Assembly: GCF_900110455.1 (NCBI RefSeq)
Contig: NZ_FOIS01000003.1
Span: 265,491 to 329,490 of the forward strand
Reading direction: 5' to 3'
Source: Natrinema salifodinae
GTDB taxonomy: Archaea > Halobacteriota > Halobacteria > Halobacteriales > Natrialbaceae
DNA: 64,000 nucleotides
The notes beneath the pieces were generated by a model. The model made no database searches and had not been told where the DNA came from. It was given only the letters and a program-made list of their open reading frames with translations. Positions 60,835 through 64,000 of this stretch are shown here, in pieces; the stretch's first letter is position 1; every line of letters begins with the position of its first letter. A program made the position numbers and the translations under genes.

Positions 60835-61743
60835 ATGGTGCGAAACGTCGCCGGGTTGCTCCCGGAACTCGAGGCGGAGGACTTCTATCTCCTCTCGGGG
60901 GTCGAACAGGGGATGCGCTTCTCCGAGTGGGTCCAGCGGGAGAAGCTCCCGAAGTTCTCCGACCTGACCGAGGAGGAGGTTGATTACCGGCTCGAACGCT
61001 GTCTCAAGCGCGGGCTGATCGAGAAGAAGACCATCCAGTACGAGGGATATACCCTCCAGTTCGAGGGCTACGACGCCCTGGCGCTGCGAGCGCTCGTCCA
61101 GCGGGACACGATCGCCGAATTTGGCTCGCCGCTGGGCGTCGGCAAGGAGAGCGACGTCTACGAGGTCCGCTCGTACAAGCCGCTGGCGCTGAAGTACCAC
61201 CGCGAAGGCTACACGAACTTCCGGGAGATCCACAAGGAACGCGACTACACGTCGGACAACGAGCACGTCTCCTGGATGTACACCGCCCGAAAGGCCGCCG
61301 AACGGGAACACGGCATCTTGGAGGAGCTCTACCCCGACGTGGCGGTCCCGCGGCCGATCGACCAGAACCGCCACGCCATCGTCATGGAGAAGATGGACGG
61401 GGTCGAACTCTCGCGGACCAAACTCGAGGACGAACAAGTGCTGGGGGTCCTCGAGTTGCTCCTCTCGGAAGTCGCACGCGCGTACGCGAACGGGTACGTC
61501 CACGCCGACATGAGCGAGTACAACGTCTTCGTCGACGAGGAGGGCGTGAAGATCTTCGACTGGCCGCAAGCGGTTCCGACCGACCACGAGAACGCGAGCG
61601 AGTTCCTCGAGCGAGACGTGACCAACCTGATCGGCTACTTCCGCCGGAAGTACCCCCAGCACGTGCCCGACGACCTGGCCGCCGACGATGTCGCACGGGC
61701 CATCGCGGACGAGTCGTTCGAATCGATCGAACCCTACGTCTAA
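60835..61743 (+). CDS. rio2: RIO2-type serine/threonine kinase
   Basis: 302 aa from ATG 60835. N-terminal winged helix (residues 1-90, LTEEEVDYRLERCLKRGLIEKKTIQYEGYTLQFEGYDALALRALV), then the RIO domain: GVGKESDVYEV nucleotide loop, ALKYHREGYTNFR Lys, catalytic YVHADMSEYNVFV (HxDxxxxN) and metal-binding KIFDWPQAV. Acts in small-subunit ribosome maturation. Confidence 0.95.
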   Translation: MVRNVAGLLPELEAEDFYLLSGVEQGMRFSEWVQREKLPKFSDLTEEEVDYRLERCLKRGLIEKKTIQYEGYTLQFEGYDALALRALVQRDTIAEFGSPLGVGKESDVYEVRSYKPLALKYHREGYTNFREIHKERDYTSDNEHVSWMYTARKAAEREHGILEELYPDVAVPRPIDQNRHAIVMEKMDGVELSRTKLEDEQVLGVLELLLSEVARAYANGYVHADMSEYNVFVDEEGVKIFDWPQAVPTDHENASEFLERDVTNLIGYFRRKYPQHVPDDLAADDVARAIADESFESIEPYV

Positions 61744-62235
61744 CGACCGACCCGGCCGCGACACGTCTCGATTCTCGATCGTCTGAGCGCCGTATCTCAC
61801 CAGCAGCGGTGACACACAGCTCTTCTCGCCGCCCGCGCGTTCGACGGCGGCGGCCCAAATTCAGCGATTGAACCGCCAGCACGGTGACGTAGCTCTCCGT
61901 CAGCCGGCCGGAATAACTGCCGTGTCGGAGGATAAATCTCATACCGATATATCAAACTCGGTGGCCAGTTCGAGACCGTGGATTCCCTCGTGCGCCAGGC
62001 GCAGTAGTGAGCGGGTCGTACTGGACGGGAGGTCGTGGGTGTGGAGACCGTGACGACTGCCGTGGTGTCGCCGAGCGCGAGCAGATGACGGCGACTCGCC
62101 GTCGGCAACGGTCTCACTGCTCCGGACCATTCGGAGGGAACTCCGGTCTTCGACGATCGACCGCACTCCGGTAGTCGCGGCTCAGGCGGACGCGCCTCGG
62201 AATCGGGCAGTCAGAAAAAGTGGAGGGGAGCGGAG
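61744..62235. other. 492 bp intergenic region between convergent rio2 and the protease
   Basis: No convincing gene. A minus frame 61939-62166 ends with TTRSLLRLAHEGIHGLELATEFDISV, slightly protein-like, but its upstream half is His/Arg/Ser rubbish. GGATAAATCTCATACCGATATATC near 61931-61954 is the only AT-rich spot. Confidence 0.4.
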
Positions 62236-63771
62236 TTACTGCTGGGCGCTACCCGGCGCGATGTCGATTTCGTCGAACGACGCGAAGTCGCCCGCTTCGG
62301 CTCGTTCGACGGCCGCATGGGCGTCGACGTATCCCGCTCCGACCGATTCGGCGGTGTACGACGCGTCGCGCCCGTCGTCGGCAGTCGCCTCGAGCGTTAC
62401 GAGGACGTCCATCGGATCGGGCGCATCCCCGTGGCGCTCGATGGCGGCGTCGTAGACTAGCGCGGCGCAGCCGGCGGTGACGGGACAGGACATGCTGGTT
62501 CCGGACGCCAGGCCGTAGTACTCTTCCCCGTCTGATTCCATGAGGTTCAACGGATCGAGCGGGTTGAGCGTGCTCATCACGTCCGCGCCCTTGGCTGCGA
62601 CGCCGTTCCGGTAGACGCCTAGCGGGCCGTCGATCTCCGGTTCGGTACCCTCGTGGAACGCGGTGAGGTTCTCGTAGGCCGCTTCTCGATCGTAGTTGGC
62701 CGCGTCGAACGAACCATCTTGCGGGCGCCCGCGCGAGGAGAAGTCGGCGACGGTTCCCTCGTCGTCGGTCGCCGCGACGCCAAGGACGTGCGGGGCCGTC
62801 GCGTACTGGTTCAGGGTCCCCTGCTCGGGGCCGTTGTTGCCGGCCGAGAAGACCGGGAGGATGCCCTCCTCGTGGGCGTGCCAGGTCGCGACGTTGACCG
62901 GGTCGTCCGGAACGAACGCCTGGTCGTCGCTCGATCCGTACGAGTTCGAGACGATCTGAATATCGTGCTCGCCCTCGCGCTGCCGGCGAAGGAGATCGTC
63001 GTACGCGGCGACGACGTACACGATCAACAGTCCGCCCGCACCCGCCGAGTACACCGTCAGGTCGGCGTCGGGAGCCATGCCGGTGTACTCGCCGTCGCTC
63101 CGCTCGCCGGTCCCGGCGATGCTCCCCGAACAGTGGGTCCCGTGGCCGCTCGCGTCGGTGTCGACGGAGCCGAGGTCCTGCCACCAGAGGGGTTCGTCCT
63201 GAATACCGGGGATGCCGACGTACTGGTAGTTCGCGTTGAGGTTCGACTCGAGATCAGGGTGATCCCCGTCGACCCCCGAGTCGATGACGGCGACGTGGAC
63301 GTTCTCGCCGGTGTAGGACGTCTCGAGCCCATCCCCAGCCTGGATCGCATCGGCGTTCGTCGCCTGACGGGCGTCGGCGTTGAAGTACTCGAGTTCGTAG
63401 TTCGTGGAGACGTATCGGACCGCGTCCCAACTCGCGACGGTCTCGATGAGCGAACCCGGAAGTATGGCGTAGCCGATCGGAAGCTCGTCGAACCCGAACG
63501 AAATCTCGACGTCGAGGGTTTCGAGTTGCACGAGATCCGCGGGCGATTCGAAGACGATCACCACCTCCTGAAGGGCATCGCTCTCGATTTCGAGGCCGTC
63601 GTCGACGAGCGTGTCGCCGACGGTGAACAGTCCGTCGAGCGCGTCATCGACGAGTTCGCGATCGAGCGCTGCGCCCGTTCCGGAGAAGGCGACGGTACCG
63701 GCGATGCCGGTGCCGACCGCTTCGAGGACCCGTCGGCGCGTCGATCGGGAAGCGGGATTGTCGTTACTCAT
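62236..63771 (-). CDS. Tat-exported subtilisin-family serine protease
   Basis: 511 aa from ATG 63771. Twin-arginine signal at residues 9-33 (RSTRRRVLEAVGTGIAGTV). A propeptide-like region extends to about residue 150, then the S8 domain with Asp164 (VAVIDSGVDGDHPDL), His210 (HGTHCSGSIAG), oxyanion Asn312 (SAGNNGP) and Ser426 (SGTSMSCPVTAG). Lacks the C-terminal extension of classical halolysins. Probably an extracellular or surface protease. Confidence 0.92.
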   Translation of the reverse strand: MSNDNPASRSTRRRVLEAVGTGIAGTVAFSGTGAALDRELVDDALDGLFTVGDTLVDDGLEIESDALQEVVIVFESPADLVQLETLDVEISFGFDELPIGYAILPGSLIETVASWDAVRYVSTNYELEYFNADARQATNADAIQAGDGLETSYTGENVHVAVIDSGVDGDHPDLESNLNANYQYVGIPGIQDEPLWWQDLGSVDTDASGHGTHCSGSIAGTGERSDGEYTGMAPDADLTVYSAGAGGLLIVYVVAAYDDLLRRQREGEHDIQIVSNSYGSSDDQAFVPDDPVNVATWHAHEEGILPVFSAGNNGPEQGTLNQYATAPHVLGVAATDDEGTVADFSSRGRPQDGSFDAANYDREAAYENLTAFHEGTEPEIDGPLGVYRNGVAAKGADVMSTLNPLDPLNLMESDGEEYYGLASGTSMSCPVTAGCAALVYDAAIERHGDAPDPMDVLVTLEATADDGRDASYTAESVGAGYVDAHAAVERAEAGDFASFDEIDIAPGSAQQ

Positions 63772-64000
63772 CGATCTTCGAAGCAACCGCCGGTGCGTCC
63801 GGTACCGTCCTGTGCGCTGTCCCGTCCGATCGACTATTGACCGTCGGTTGCCGCCTATTAGTGTTCGATAACTCCAATGGTTGCATCATATGCGTATCCG
63901 GAATATTCCTCAATGAACGAATTTAAAAATATTGTGGTTGTCGGGTTCGAATCTGTTGAAAACGGCGTCGATAACCGATCTCGAACGGGTCAGCCAGGCG

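Noticed and set aside
61939-62166. 75-codon minus frame between rio2 and the protease
   Set aside because: Only its last ~25 residues look protein-like; no start region or homology recognised.
1-64000. CRISPR arrays, insertion sequences, additional tRNAs or rRNAs
   Set aside because: I looked for regularly spaced direct repeats, transposase motifs with terminal inverted repeats, and cloverleaf patterns; only the tRNA-Tyr at 48814 was found.

Overview
The window looks like chromosomal DNA of a haloarchaeon, most plausibly of the Natrialbales type (Natrinema/Haloterrigena relatives). Reasons: high GC, strongly acidic predicted proteins, Tat-type rather than Sec-type export signals, archaeal information-processing genes (aIF-1A, aIF-2 beta with TRAM domain, Pth2, RIO2, NcsA), the bacterioruberin genes, haloarchaea-restricted families (HalOD1, DUF5789, DUF7095, DUF7344-like HTH, HTH-10) and the cdrL-cdrS-ftsZ2 division locus. 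All family names come from recognising motifs by eye; no database was searched. Genus placement is inference.

Layout. 1-9 kb: an eRF1-superfamily gene cut by the window edge, dcd, pth2, an EamA transporter divergent from a regulator flanked by two strong palindromes, a membrane protein fused to a spermidine-synthase-like domain, and a CobW-type metallochaperone. 9-16 kb: a Tat-exported protein of repeated beta modules, a Get3/ArsA ATPase with a small partner, and the peptide transporter CstA. 16-25 kb: HalOD1 plus Lrp-type regulator, YchF GTPase, an aminotransferase, a methyltransferase, UspA, an NADHX dehydratase, a phosphoribosyltransferase, a CitMHS carrier and a compact XPF-type nuclease. 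25-30 kb: YihY-type membrane protein, DUF2196, a MEDS-GAF-GAF histidine kinase and MsrB.

30-36 kb is the C50 carotenoid locus: phytoene synthase, then a minus-strand run of a phytoene-desaturase-type enzyme, lycopene elongase and CruF hydratase. 36-39 kb: aIF-1A, a cysteine-cluster protein, a tandem PRC-barrel pair whose second copy is frameshifted, and a Tat-exported amidohydrolase. 39-46 kb is a tightly overlapping cobalamin salvage and nucleotide-loop assembly operon (HAD, cbiB, cobS, cobY, cobT, cobD, cbiZ). 46-52 kb: aIF-2 beta, DUF5789, an AT-rich patch beside tRNA-Tyr, and cdrL-cdrS-ftsZ2 with a repeated GTAAGAC/GTCTTAC motif upstream of cdrS, followed by ncsA on the other strand. 52-64 kb: hydrolase, DUF7095, two regulators, an ABC exporter pair, a methyltransferase, endonuclease IV, a lipoate ligase, RIO2 and a Tat-exported subtilase.

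There is no CRISPR array, insertion sequence, rRNA or complete prophage. The most unusual signals are small: (i) paired hairpin sequences that look inserted in frame into conserved proteins (YchF, the carotenoid desaturase, and a simpler one in the lipoate ligase), (ii) palindromic operators and leader hairpins at cdrS-ftsZ2 and at two regulator genes, (iii) an eRF1-like protein that keeps GGQ but appears to lack the NIKS stop-codon motif, and (iv) the duplicated, frameshifted PRC-barrel gene.
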